Made by a program: the position numbers and the translations under genes
Origin: Bagarius yarrelli
Lineage: Eukaryota > Chordata > Actinopteri > Siluriformes > Sisoridae
DNA length: 64,000 nucleotides
Assembly (NCBI GenBank): GCA_005784505.1
Contig: VCAZ01000122.1
Span: 1,243,284-1,307,283 of the forward strand
Direction: 5' to 3'
The notes under the pieces: model-generated
Database searches by the model: none
What the model was told of the DNA's origin: nothing
Seen by the model: the letters and a program-made list of their open reading frames with translations, nothing else
Part shown: one piece after another, positions 11,440 through 22,473 of the stretch
Layout of the letters: each line of letters begins with the position of its first letter
How positions within the stretch are numbered: the first letter of the stretch is position 1

Positions 11440-12211
11440 TCATCAATCAACCAAACAAACCTTGGATCTTTGATTTAGTGCCAACATTCCCAATGATAAA
11501 ATCATGACTTTACCGTTATCAATCAGGAAATAAATACAAATTAAACCTACAGCTCATTCATATTCCAGCCCAAATTTTTCAATATATCCTTTTTTTTATA
11601 TAAACCAAACAGTCTTGAACTCATGAACATTTTCCAAAGAACCCCAAATCCTGCCAAGAATTTCTCGGCTCAAGGTTACTTAAATCATTCCAGAACCAAA
11701 CCAAAGCCTTTTTTTTGCATCATCGCACAGCATGGCATGCAAAAGTGTTGATCAAATTCCAATTTTCACCCTTAAACAACAGAAAAGATTTAAACTCGGG
11801 CTTCGGTAAGCGCCTTTACAGGTTTACATCACATTTTTTGGTAAAACAGAAAGGTTTATTATGAGAAGTGGTGACAGAACGTGGACCTACCACCTTCAGG
11901 GTGTTAACATAGCCTGCCATAATCTATGACAGGACCTGAGAGTTTTTAATGATTTGATAATAGAGGTTTCTTTAGTGTTATCGTTAAGCTTTTAAACAAA
12001 AAAAACCTAGCAGTCAACAGATATCAGCGGTGAAGCCGAGAGTGAGTTACCAGCAAACAATGCTATGTTTTTTCAGGCTTACTGTATTTTATTTTGAAGT
12101 GGTGAAGACAAACCAAAGGTCCAGTACAGCTCTGGAGAGCCACTCAGTTATGAGTTTCTAACAAGCAGACAGGGACAGGGTCAATGTGATAGAGACTACA
12201 GATAAAATGAG
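11440..12211. other. Unassigned unique sequence
   Basis: AT-rich DNA without a recognisable gene or repeat. Confidence 0.4.
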
Positions 12212-12215
12212 TACA

Positions 12216-12252
<37 letters not shown>

Positions 12253-12270
12253 TATATATATATATATATA
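12212..12270. repeat. Compound (CA)n(TA)n microsatellite
   Basis: CACACA from 12212 to 12251, passing into TATATA to 12270. Confidence 0.9.
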
Positions 12271-13084
12271 AGACGGCAGCCATTTTGTGCTCCACAATGT
12301 GCTAATGCTGAGGTTCTGCCAATATTTGTTTTGTGTAAGTGAAAAAACCTCAGAATCAATAATAAGAATATAATTCAACAATGTTTATGGAAAAATGTGG
12401 AGAAATTGATGTTGGAAAAGTGTAAAAATGTAGTTTATTTGGAATGTGGGAACTTTCCAGATTACAGGTGGCTGGAAAACAGAAGGAAGTGGCGTGTATA
12501 AACAAGAATTATTGCTTCTCTCTCTTACACACAAACACACACACACATACACACTAGCACTACAGGTGTTAAATAACTCACTTCCAGGAGCATCCCTATG
12601 AAGGTTTCGGTGGTTGACTCGTCTCCTTTATGTCTTACTGAAGCAAAAGATAAAAAAAAAAAAAAAATAAAAAAAAAAATAGCTTGACATGTAACTGAGA
12701 TGCTGTTACAACTTTTTCCTTTTGACCTTCATCAGGTCGCTCTAGAAACAACTAGTCGTTTATTCGTTATTATAGTAACGTCTTTAATAGGTGCAGAACT
12801 GCTGACTTAACACCTTTCACCCAATCAGATTAGAAAACTGCAATAACATTTAAACAATGTCGTGATGGGGTTGGAAATCTGACTAGGGTGCTGTTTTAAT
12901 GCTAATGCTAGATGCTAAAGAAACAGGTGTGCTAAACGCTACTTTGGGGAAATTTGCCAAGTTTTCGCACAAAATTAATTGCACAGCTACGGGAAAAAAT
13001 GGTATGGTTTTATTTCTCTTAACTTTATTACCATCTATAAAAAAAAAAAACCAAATCAACAGACACAGCGCTTGCAATAATTTT
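12271..13084. other. Unassigned unique sequence
   Basis: Contains a short CA run near 12530-12550 and A-runs at 12651-12680 and 13040-13051. No gene recognised. Confidence 0.4.
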
Positions 13085-13196
13085 GAAGTGGTAGTTCAGT
13101 GGTTAAGATGTTGGACTACTAATTGGAGGAAGGGCAGTTTTCTCAGCAACACCAAACCGATGCGCCCTTGAGCAAGACACCTTAAAAAAAAATCTG
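13085..13196 (+). repeat. SINE-B, internally deleted
   Basis: Head GTGGTAGTTCAGTGGTTAAG and TTGGACTACTAATTGGA. The B-box region is missing, then CCCTTGAGCAAGACACCTTA and an A-run follow. It is joined almost directly to SINE-C. Confidence 0.7.
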
Positions 13197-13202
13197 ATAA
13201 AT

Positions 13203-13372
13203 GGACAGCGCTATGGTGTAGTGGGTTGAGCGGCCAGTAAACCACATGCGCAGGTGGACTCTGGCAACCAAGGTTCGATTCCAGCTCAGGTTCTTTCCGG
13301 TGCTACATCTCTCTCTATCTCCCCAATTTTATCTCTATCTGTCCTATAAATAAAGGCAAAAAAATATATAAA
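13203..13372 (+). repeat. SINE-C copy, near-complete
   Basis: Head GCGCTATGGTGTAGTGGGTT (A-box-like), ACCACATGCGCAGG, B box GGTTCGATTCC, then TCTCTCTATCTCCCCAATTT and the tail GTCCTATAAATAAAGGC plus A-run. This is the reference copy for the SINE-C pieces at 22326, 62890 and 63482. Confidence 0.8.
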
Positions 13373-14093
13373 TATCTATGATGCTGTATAAGGTGTACTG
13401 GGTTAATGTATATACGTTCTTGTCCAAAACTTTTACAGACACTTGCTCACTTGATTTGCATATCAAGTAGCCTTTTCTAATAGGTTGCGATATTCAAACG
13501 AGAAGCATCCTTAGATGTTAGAGCGTGAGGGCGCACAAACGCGTATGCAATCAAACACACGCTTCGCCTAGTCATTATGTTTGCTGAGAGAGTATAATGG
13601 ATTCATTAATCCCCAATGAGTGTTTGGTTTCATCACAGACTGACGCTAATGATCCCGCTATTGTCTATTCGGCTGCCTTTTAGCGTCTCACTTGCCCCCT
13701 TTTACACGTAGAATCGTACGAGCTGCTCATCTCCTGGCGTTTCTATCGACTCCCTTCGTGAGATTCCTGAGAAAGTGTCAATTTACACAAAACAACATTG
13801 ATTGAATTATAATAAATCCTACGTTTACTTTTACCGAGCACGTAATTCACCCGGTCGATTACACGAAACACTGAATGTCACACCTGATGAGAGATTATGC
13901 AAATTAGCACTCATTAGGTCCTCGTGCATATTCATGAGGCTTCAGCTCGTTTATCTAATTGCGAAGGTCAGGAGGCGGAGACAAAAATCTAAACACAAAC
14001 CTGCACTCAAACAAGCCAAATGGATTAAAGGCATTGATACCTGATGTCATGGCCAGTGTGGAGTGCAACAGCTGCACTAATACACACAATCTT
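13373..14093. other. Unassigned unique sequence
   Basis: No recognisable gene or repeat. The frame at 13802-14044 has no family resemblance. Confidence 0.4.
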
Positions 14094-14116
14094 ACAAACA
14101 CACACACACACACACC
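14094..14116. repeat. (CA)n microsatellite
   Basis: Short CACACA run. Confidence 0.85.
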
Positions 14117-14282
14117 TCCCAGCACATTTGATTCTGTCAGCATTAAGGCCCGAGTCTGCTTATTCCTCCATTTCCTGTAGCAGGCTTGATATCATGTTTC
14201 AACCCATTACCAGCAAAGCTTGGCCACAGGGAACGATCTGCCATCCTCTACATCCACCCATCATAGTGTGCCCTTCTACTGT

Positions 14283-14285
<3 letters not shown>

Positions 14286-14321
<36 letters not shown>
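14286..14321. repeat. (CA)n microsatellite
   Basis: Uninterrupted CA run of about 18 units. Confidence 0.9.
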
Positions 14322-14322
<1 letters not shown>

Positions 14323-14404
14323 CTGCAGAGGCAAGGCCATTTCTGTTGCACAGCGCCGGTGATAAAGGTGCATCTTCCTGCCTGAGAGCTTATCCCCCTC
14401 TTGT

Positions 14405-14428
14405 CGTCTCTCTCTCTCTCTCTCGCTT

Positions 14429-14467
<39 letters not shown>

Positions 14468-14484
14468 TTCTCTCTTTCTCCTCC
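14405..14484. repeat. (TC)n low-complexity tract
   Basis: TCTCTC with a few TTTC interruptions. The Ser/Leu-rich frames over it are artefacts of the repeat. Confidence 0.9.
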
Positions 14485-14758
14485 TCCAGACAGGTTAATT
14501 CCACTTCACTGAGGACAAACGGCTGGTATGTCTGTGCTACTGATTATAGCTATAGCAAAGCCTGGCCAAACGTCATGCTACTCGATTGCAGGGAGGCTGA
14601 AAGTGGCGTTTCTTTAGTAAAGCACACAATCACACAGCAGTTAACAATAGAGACGCTGTTACTCTGGACATTACGGTAATAACTCTATTTAAGTCAGACC
14701 AGCTGCACTATCATCTACCGTTCTGTAACACAGTCGACAGTTAAAAAACCTTAATCAT

Positions 14759-14852
14759 TTTTGTTGGTGATTAGTTGCTTGATTTTATACGACGATATGT
14801 AATTTCCTGCAATGGCGCAGTTTTACCAAAGTGGCGCTGTAGAGCAGGACCG
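14759..14852 (-). repeat. Fragment related to the repeat at 19843-20295
   Basis: Shares the core GTGGCGCTGTAGAGCAGGAC (14833-14852) with the reverse strand of 20180-20210 and a weaker flanking match, so it looks like an inverted, decayed piece of the same family. Confidence 0.45.
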
Positions 14853-15196
14853 CAATTCAATGATTAACAGAAGAATAAAATGCAGTGTAAGGAACACTAT
14901 GGAGTTAAAAACAACCAAAAGAAATCAGGGCCCAGTAAAATTCCGACAGTTTGCGGTTTGTTTTATTATTACAAAGCAGGGTTAACATCCTAACGGAATG
15001 AAATCTGTAAAACAGAGTCAGCGTCGCTTTTAGTTGGAATTATAACCGGATTTCCTGCTTGAAATCAGCTCTTTATTCAGTGAGGCGTGAACTCATGTTA
15101 CATCGTTTTTCTAGCGCATGCAGTTAGCAAACAAATAAATAATTCAATACATAAAGATAAATTATTTTGTAATTGTTTGACATTTTTATTTGTTAC

Positions 15197-15380
15197 AACA
15201 TTTAACGTCGACATCCTTAAACAGACTGACTTACATTTATCTTAATTTTATTCATTCAAGCAGTTGAAGGTTAAGGGTCTTGCTTAGGGGCCCAGCAGTG
15301 GCTGATTGGTGGTGCTGGGAAATGAACCTGCAGTCTTACCATCAGTAGTCCAGCACCTTAACCAATTAACTACGATTTCC
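15197..15380 (-). repeat. SINE-B copy (minus)
   Basis: Reversed SINE-B: GACTTACATTTATCTTAATT, GGGTCTTGCTTAGGGGCCCA, GGTGGTGCTGGGAAATGAAC and a decayed head CCTTAACCAATTAACTACG. Confidence 0.8.
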
Positions 15381-15426
15381 CCCACATATGAATCTAGTCT
15401 TAGTCTTTGTTGCTCAACTTTTTTTT

Positions 15427-15749
15427 CATTCATTCATTCATCTTCTATATGCGTTTATTCCCTAATTCGGGGTCATGGGGATCTGCTGGAGTCTATCCCA
15501 GCCATCTCTAAAAGGGTATAAGGCAGGAGGGGGACACCCTGGACAGGTCGCCAGTCCATCACAGGGCCACTCACACTTACACTCACTCCTATGGGCAATT
15601 TAGAATTATTATTCAATCTAACATACATGTTTTTGGACTGTGCGAGGAAACCGGAGAACCCGGAGGAAACCCACACAAACACAGGGAGAACATGTAACTC
15701 CGGGAATCGAACCCGGGACCTTTTTGCTAAAGCATCGTACTGCCCCGCT
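15427..15749 (-). repeat. SINE-A, near-complete copy (minus)
   Basis: It runs CATTCATTCATTCATCTTC tail, GGGGTCATGGGGATCTGCTG, GACACCCTGGACAGGTCGCC, CCAGTCCATCACAGGGCCAC, ACATACATGTTTTTGGACTG, then the reversed head with B box GGGAATCGAACCCGGGACC. Reading the minus strand gives a tRNA-like 5' end and a GAATGAAT tail. Confidence 0.9.
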
Positions 15750-15919
15750 TTTTTTTTAAACTTTGGTAAATTCTCACCAGTAAAATTCATCTAATGAACA
15801 TTATCTAAAAAAACAAATAAAATAGATTTTATGATGCATCAAACTGCATATGCACATACACACACTTACAAAATGTTTTTTTTTTTGCACCAGTCCTGGG
15901 CATACATGTACTAGAAGCC

Positions 15920-15951
<32 letters not shown>
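15920..15951. repeat. (CA)n microsatellite
   Basis: Uninterrupted CA run. Confidence 0.9.
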
Positions 15952-15955
<4 letters not shown>

Positions 15956-16070
15956 GTTGATCTAAGGTTTATTCATGCAACCCTTAAAGCTTCATTACTC
16001 ATGTTACAACTATAGATATAAATCATTCCTATCTCACTGCTTGATGCACTTTATACCTTCATTTAAAGCC

Positions 16071-16097
16071 ACACACACACACACACACACACACACA
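16071..16097. repeat. (CA)n microsatellite
   Basis: Uninterrupted CA run. Confidence 0.9.
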
Positions 16098-17539
16098 GTC
16101 CTGTTGCGATAAACGGGCAGCAGGCAGGGCACGTTACAGATCGTACATCACCCTCCTCATGACTCCCTGCTGAATTTCCTGAAGTTAGTTAAGAGCCCAG
16201 AGTGGGTCGGGAACTTAGGAGTCGGCACGTCTCCGTCTCAGCGCAGGTTAATGGCTGTGTGAAACCGGCGTTGTGAGGGGTCTCGCCGCACTAATGAGGG
16301 TGAGAGAACTTTCAATGACCCGTACCAGCCTGGTGCGCCGGCTTTTAGGTCCAGACTCTGTCTTTGGCGTGCCTTTAACTTTAACATTCTTTTGCGGTCA
16401 ACTTGAGGTGAAAGACAAAAAAAAGTGCTAAAAGTCAATCTGGAAAGTTAAAACTTTAGAAGATATAAAGCTGATATCTGTTTCTGAAGGACCTTTGACT
16501 CTCACCTGGCTGCAGAACAGAACAGGAGGTGGCCAGAATCCTCACGATGCTTTGAAACATGAGATGATTTCTGATTTGGAAAAAAAGAACCTTAAAAAAA
16601 GCGTCACACCAGAGAATTACAACAGAACGTGATACAAACTTTCACCTTAAGAACTTGCCTCCAGATCCTATTCAGTTTGTACACCGAGATTCGACTGTAT
16701 CTGACTTTTACCTATTACATATTAAATGTCTTATAAACCTGCACAACTGCCCGACTGGTCAGATTCCAGAACTCAGCGCTGTATTATATAAAGACAGAAG
16801 GAAGCAAATGTGTTATGTGTGTGATCTGTAAAAGTTAAAGTAAAGTCCAGAGCAAGAACAGACACGGAAGCTCGGGGTAGGAGTTCAGGTCCTGTAACAG
16901 CCGGTGATCACAGTGTTGCTGTTTAGCCTGTGGCTTGATTTCATATGTGGGTTGTAGCCTGGCAGTTAGAACCCGTCTCCAGTGAAAAGGATGCTGCTTC
17001 TGGGTACCCGCCGAACCGACACCTGCCATCAGGACTCGCTGTGATGGACTTCACAAATAATAGATCTCTCTTACCCTTTTTTTTTGAAGTCTCCCTGCCC
17101 TCCCCCGCTGTCACCAAGATAAGGATGAGAGACAGAGATGTTGCTATTCCATCAGCTTGAAAGCCCATTTTCCTTTTAGCTGCTGCATCCATCCAGGAGA
17201 GCAGAATATCGATCGTGCTGCTGGTGATACGCTTAGACTAGCGATCAGGAAGGAACAGGACGTCTTCCTCTACACCGCTATTCCTAGCCTTACTGGACAG
17301 AACACGGTTGATTCTTACTCTAGAACAGCCTTTGTACATGCTTTGGTGGAAGCTGACTGAGCATTTATGAATAAGCCCAACGTTATCGACGTCTTCTTTC
17401 AATATTTGATCAAACTTTGTGAGGTTTTTTTTAAAAAAAAATGGCGGCAGCGTTCTTCTTGTTCATCTGAACAGATCTGGATAAGGGAAAGTGGTGGCTC
17501 TTTTGGACTGATGTTTGAAAAATCAAACTCTAGTATTTC
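16098..17539. other. Unassigned unique sequence
   Basis: About 1.4 kb, less AT-rich than its surroundings. Frames of 64-83 codons occur on both strands at 16238-17192 and overlap one another, without a recognisable domain. No convincing splice-bounded exon was found. Confidence 0.4.
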
Positions 17540-17725
17540 TACATTTACATTTTTTTAGCATTTTGCAGATGTCCCTACTTATATTTATTTCATTTATACA
17601 ACTAAGCAATTGGGGGTTGAGAGCCTTAGTCAGGGGCCCAACAGTGGCAACCTAATGATGCTGGGAATCTAATCCTGATCTTTCGATTTGCAGTCCAACA
17701 CCTTAACCACTGTGCTACCACTCCC
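17540..17725 (-). repeat. SINE-B copy (minus)
   Basis: Reversed tail, CATTTATACAACTAAGCAAT, TCAGGGGCCCAACAGTGGC, decayed B box and CCTTAACCACTGTGCTACCA. Confidence 0.85.
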
Positions 17726-17845
17726 CCCCCAGCTGGAATGTTCACCATATGCGGGACATTTACACTGCACCCTAAAACAGCCTATTTTTTTGCAGGACTT
17801 CATGGAATTGTGCAGACCTCAAATATGTGAAAAACGGGTCTGGAT

Positions 17846-18005
17846 TTAACCTTTTATTCCTTTAACCATTTATTCTTTTAACCCTGATTTTTCTTAACTC
17901 TTTAACTTTATTTCCTTTTGGAATAAAAATGTAGGGTTGAAAGAATAAATGGTTGGGAAAATGATTTCCCTAATGGACTGTCGGGTTAAGGAAATAAAGG
18001 GTTAA
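17846..18005. repeat. Imperfect foldback of TTAACC/TTTATTCC motifs
   Basis: 17864-17885 is the reverse complement of 17933-17954 with one mismatch in 22. The outer segment 17847-17867 pairs with 17983-18005 with few mismatches. The right arm carries about 28 extra bases. The element is built from recurrences of AACC-n-TTTATTCC. No coding potential. Confidence 0.75.
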
Positions 18006-18344
18006 ACAACAGTGTTTTACTGTCTGACAGACAGAAATGAAAATGAACTTGGGCTCTTAACGACTCGCCCTCCAATTCCACTGTTTGATTTAAGGAAGTC
18101 TGTTGCACTGATCTACTAACACGTTAGAGTCCACGGCTCAGCGTATTTCCTGTCACTGCGGCTTTTATACGTTTATTAAAACAGCACTTAGCTTCTGTTT
18201 AATGGTCGAAATATCTGTTTGTATCTGGATAGAGATGGAAAGTGGCCATTGTAGCCACTTCCTCAGTCTCAGCTGTGTTCACATCCTGAAACTCACATAC
18301 AATACAAAGACAAACCATCAGTATCTTCCAGATGTTCATCTCAC

Positions 18345-18655
18345 TCTTTCTCCTATAATCCCTCCCCTCAGTTCTTCTGTGCAGGTTTTCCACTAGATTG
18401 GGTCATGTGATTGTGTGGATTTGATCATTCAGTTCTAATAGTATTAGTGGGATCAGACACTAATGTTGAGGTGAGGAGGTCTGGGGTTCAGTCGGGCTTC
18501 CAGTTCATTTCAAAGATGTTTAGTTTAAAGGGGTTGAGTCAGAATTAGGATATGAGCGTTCTTCTACTCCAAAACATTCAGAATACAGCATGTCTTTATG
18601 GAGATCAGGGGATTTGTGCACAGGGACATTGTTATAAACAGGGTTCTAGTCTCAC
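18345..18655 (-). pseudogene. Tc1-like transposase relic, C-terminal half
   Basis: Read on the minus strand from 18655, the segments NVPVHKSPDLHKDM, FGVEER and STPLN, then after frame breaks MNWKPD and LHRRTEG, follow the order expected in the C-terminal part of a fish Tc1-like transposase (region after the second catalytic Asp up to the C-terminus). Stop codons and shifts interrupt it, so it is inactive. It matches 776-872 in inverted orientation. The assignment rests on motif order remembered for the family, not on an alignment. Confidence 0.6.
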
Positions 18656-19175
18656 AGTTCCAGTAATGTGAAGATTTTAACTTATTTTCATCCATATGCT
18701 AAATAATGTTAATCTTTTTATGTCAAATTTCTTTAGACTTCTTTCATGGGTTGAAAAAAAAACTCAAGAAGTTAAGGGGATAAAAAAAAAAGGCTAATCC
18801 GATCTGAATAACGGTGTTAGACGTGCAATTAAAGCGGCAGGCGAGCAGAAGCGGAGGATTCCGCCCTGTAATTTTAGATTAAAGCTCTAAATTACGGATG
18901 AATGAGTGAGACAGAATAATGTGATGGAGTCTGTGAAGAAAAAAAGAACCTTCTGTGCTGGAGAGAAAACCTTCTATAGAGAAGCAGCAGCCACGCCTTT
19001 ATCTCACTTCTTCTCTTCTCTTTGATCATGAAGGTTCTCCTTTCAGAAGGAGAACAGAAGGAAGTTCTTCAGAAGGATGAAGAACAGCAACAGAAAAACG
19101 TCATATATTTGTTTTCAGGCATTTATGAATGATGATTAATTAAATAAACCAAAATATAGTAGCACTAGAGTGCAT
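18656..19175. other. Unassigned unique sequence
   Basis: Contains a run of AGAAGG-like words near 18945-19090 (GAACCTTCTGTGC, AGAAGGAGAACAGAAGG) but no gene or known repeat. Confidence 0.4.
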
Positions 19176-19250
19176 GGGTTCCTAAACTATGGCCCCGGGG
19201 CCCGGATCCGGCCCCAACACCCACATTTGTTTCGGACCTTTAATCAAGTC
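19176..19250. repeat. hAT-like terminal fragment
   Basis: GGGTTCCTAAACTATGGCCC followed by CCGGATCCGGCCCC resembles the GC-rich 'CCCAAACTATGGCCCGCGGG' ends typical of vertebrate hAT-type elements. A related end is at 44068-44115. Only a short end is recognisable. Confidence 0.45.
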
Positions 19251-19523
19251 CAGAGACATATTTTCAAAATGTAATTTTGAATCTATGTTTTCCCCATATC
19301 ATATCTGTATTTGATAATGAAGGTTGCCATTCATACTAAAATCCCCGTTCAATTATTAACATAAGACTTATTAATTGGCCAAAATAATTCTTTTATAAAT
19401 ATAATGGACTTTTCCTTTAAACACAAACTAAGGAAAATAAAGAACTGGAAGTCAGCAGGTGCACTTGAAAAGTGATGGCTTACATGCTGACAGGCACTCA
19501 ATCCCACCTCACAGCAGGAACAC

Positions 19524-19648
19524 AACACACACACACACACGAACACACTCCCCACACATCATGAACACACACCAACCAGCGAGTTACACCATCCATCAGC
19601 CTCACTCAGAGGTCAGCATTAGAGTGCATGGGTGTGTGTGTGTGTGTG
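19524..19648. repeat. Facing (CA)n and (GT)n runs
   Basis: A CA run near 19524-19540 and a TG run near 19631-19648, separated by about 90 unique bases and able to pair with each other. Confidence 0.7.
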
Positions 19649-19842
19649 CGTGGCTAGGTGCGTCCTCCAGTTTTTAATCTGCCATCTGAGCCGTGAGGCC
19701 GTTTGTCTGTGTCCTCGGGTTCGGTGTCCCCTTGACGGATCTGCGGTGGTGATGAGCGTGACAGTCATGACGAAAGAGAAAATCTAACGTGTTCAGACCT
19801 CAGAGTGAAACGAGGGCGAATTGAGATGCGAAAAGACATCAT

Positions 19843-20295
19843 GCCGATAGTCGATTAATCGACGATTATTTGAACGATTTAATCGATTAATTAGCAATAA
19901 TTTCAGCTGATGCGATTAGTTATAAATTTTCTACCGAAATTTTGTATGTCTCTTTAAAATGTCAAACAAATAGAAGAGGTTTTTTTTTATTATTAGTTAA
20001 CAGTAAACTGCTGCTTGCTTATAGTAAATTTCTTTTTATTTCAGAATAAATAATAAAAATAACTTTAGAATCTTTACACAAGAATTTGTTTGTAGTTTTG
20101 ATAAACTTGCTCACACTCGACTGATTCCACTTCGATTTATTCTCATAAGAGCCGTTTTATATTAAGCCCCAGTAATTATTACAGTCCTGCTCTACAGCGC
20201 CACACTGTTTAAACTAAAACATTGCAGATCGCACGAGATAAAACGACTGTTTGACATCAAATAATAATAATGTGGACTAATCATTTGAGCCCTAA
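19843..20295. repeat. Unclassified AT-rich dispersed repeat (hAT-like MITE?)
   Basis: It begins GATAGTCGATTAATCGACGA and continues with ATCGATTAATT motifs typical of a family common in fish. It contains CTGCTCTACAGCGCCAC, shared in inverse with 14759-14852, and ends near GGACTAATCATTTGAGCCC. Terminal inversion is weak, so class and ends are uncertain. Confidence 0.5.
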
Positions 20296-20329
20296 AGATA
20301 ACAATTGCTTTTGAGTGTTTAATGGACTT

Positions 20330-20521
20330 TTATTATCCATCTATCCATTTTCTGCCACTTATCCGGAGCCGGGTAGCAGGGAAAATCAGTCTAAGAGAAG
20401 ACGCCCAGACCTCCCTCTCCCCTGACACCTCCTCCAGCTCAAAATGGGTCTTCCCTGGAGTCTCCTCCCGGTGGGACATGTCCGGAACACCTTCCCAGAA
20501 ACAGATGCCGGAGCCACCTTA
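20330..20521 (-). pseudogene. 3' end of a non-LTR retrotransposon (LINE) relic
   Basis: On the minus strand the frame gives ELEEVSGEREVWASS, which resembles the C-terminal end of a fish LINE polyprotein (ELEEVAGEREVWASLL type). It is followed by a GATAGATGGATAATA 3' tail at 20330-20345, the simple-repeat tail usual for such elements. Only about 190 bases remain. Confidence 0.55.
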
Positions 20522-20846
20522 ACGTGTTGGAGGGGTTAGAGTACCCGAGTGACACTAGGAACTATGTTGTCCTGGTAGGGTCTCCCAAGGCAAACAGGTC
20601 CTAGGTCAGAATAAGGGCAGTTCATAAACCCCTTCATGAATAACAAAATACAGAGGACTGTTAAATCGCCTTGAATGGCATAACCAGGGCCCTAACCTGG
20701 AGCCAGGCCCACGCCGCTGTTCTGCCGGGTCCCATGTAGGCCCACCACCCACAGGAAGATAAGCCGGTTTATTGTGGATTGGGAGACAGTTCTGGGGTGT
20801 GGCCTCAGCGACCAAATCCTTGGACAAAAAATCTGGCTATTGGGAC
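20522..20846 (+). repeat. Internal fragment of a fish retroelement, class uncertain
   Basis: GGAGGGGTTAGAGTACCCG, GGGTCTCCCAAGGCAAACAG, AACCCCTTCATGAATAACAA, GGAGCCAGGCCCACG and CCACCACCCACAGGAAGAT occur in an order I associate with a common fish retroelement. It abuts the LINE 3' end at 20330-20521 but may be another element. No intact frame. Confidence 0.4.
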
Positions 20847-21954
20847 TTTTATTATATTCTATCATGTTATATTATATTCTATTATATTATAACCACAGAG
20901 CACAAACTTATAGATAACCTAAACTAAAAGTAAGTACATACAGTTCAGCGGACTGACTTCCTCCAGTACGCTTCGTTTACTGCCGATTATTTTCCCATTT
21001 TAAAAACGGAGGTGAATAAGTGGTTCCCAAATGCAATTCAATTTCAGAAAGCTGTTAGACTCGAGTGGATTTTTTTTTGACGTTTTCTAAATGCGACTCT
21101 TCTGCAGCTAAAGAACTACATGAAGCACGTAAACACACTCGAGCGAGAAACACTCCTCCACTGCTTACGTTCTCATCCGGAAGCGCAGCCAGAACATGCA
21201 GCATGCTTTCGGTGCATAGTAAAACGCTCTGTTAATTTAACAGCCGCCACCGTTAGTGACGGAATGCGGGAATGACCATATGTCCCTCTCAAAGCCACAT
21301 AAATTGAAAGGAATTGAAAGAGATGAAAGGAATTGCAGCATATGGTGCGGGTTTACGCCTCAGAGGTGACGAAAGAAAGAGAAGAGAGTAAAAGCAAGGC
21401 GGTGTCGAACCTCCACCTGGTGAGCGAGATGAAAAAATGCTCCTCATGCTTCATCAGCGTGCTCATTAAATCTGATTGGCTAAATGGCAGCCGTCCAAAT
21501 CTTTGCCCTCTCAGCTGCTCACCTTCAGCCTTCGGATAAACTTTGAACCAAATGGAGTCCAGGTGAAAGTGCTGCAGTCGTGTCAGACCTCATTAATCCC
21601 GCAACCATCCAGAACAAGTGGATTTTTGATTGACAAATCACACAGAAATGCTAATCCTCATGAACTGATGCTAAATGCAGCGGTTACTGTTTCGCATAAA
21701 CTATTAAACACAGCACAGTTTCCGAAATCATCTGAAGAGAATTTCTGCAAAATTGTTTTTTTTTTTCTTTTTCCGTTGTTTTCTTCACTTCCTGTTGGGT
21801 GTTTCCGCCATCTGAGATAGAGAATGATTTTGTGTGTGTGTTGGTTTTCTCTTGGTGTGTGTGTTTTCCGTTTCTGTGGGTTGTTTGCTGTTGAGTGTTT
21901 TCTTTGTTATGCTTTTTGTTTAACTGTGAAATAGGACTACATATGTACGTATTA
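20847..21954. other. Unassigned unique sequence
   Basis: Two overlapping frames (21476-21820 plus, 21684-21998 minus) share the same bases and look random. GT-rich DNA lies at 21828-21900. No gene recognised. Confidence 0.4.
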
Positions 21955-22290
21955 GAAAAAGGCATCGCGATACAATACTTATCACGATACATCGGCAACG
22001 ATACAATATATCACGATATATCGCAGTACAATACATATTGCAATACTTTTAAAAATGTAAAACAAATACAAATCTGGTGGCGTTCATATTTTTTCCGCCA
22101 TGCTTACTTTTGAAACAATGGATGTATGTGTCAGCGCCAACTACAGGAGCGGAGGAGAATATTCTTAATGAAAATATTAACATAAACCTAAAATCCACTT
22201 CAACACGTAATTTAAATATTTAATGATATTAGCGGTAAGAATATCGAATAAGAAAATATTGTGATAGTTAGCTGTGTTGATATTTTTACA
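21955..22290. repeat. Unclassified repeat with CGATACA/TATCACGATA motifs
   Basis: Recurring words ATCACGATAC, GATACAATAT and ATCACGATATATCGC lie at the left, and AAGAATATCGAATAAG with ATATTGTGATAG at the right, as in a hAT-like MITE family of fish. GCCAACTACAGGAGCGGAG is shared with 48195-48215. Confidence 0.45.
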
Positions 22291-22325
22291 CAGCCCGACT
22301 TGTTTTTTTTGTGTAAAGTCATTTT

Positions 22326-22473
22326 TTGCCTTTATTGATAGGACAGAGGGATGAAATGGGGGATAGAGAGAGGGGGGACCAGAAAGGACCTATGTCAGAA
22401 CTGAACCCAGGTCCCCGGAGCACAACTGCACATGTGGGTGCCGGGGCCTTAACCCACCACACCAAGGCACCAG
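22326..22473 (-). repeat. SINE-C copy (minus)
   Basis: Reversed SINE-C: TTTATTGATAGGACAGAGGG, ATAGAGAGAGG, TGAACCCAGGTCCCCGGAGC (B box), CACATGTGGGTGCCGG and CTTAACCCACCACACCAAGG. Confidence 0.8.
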
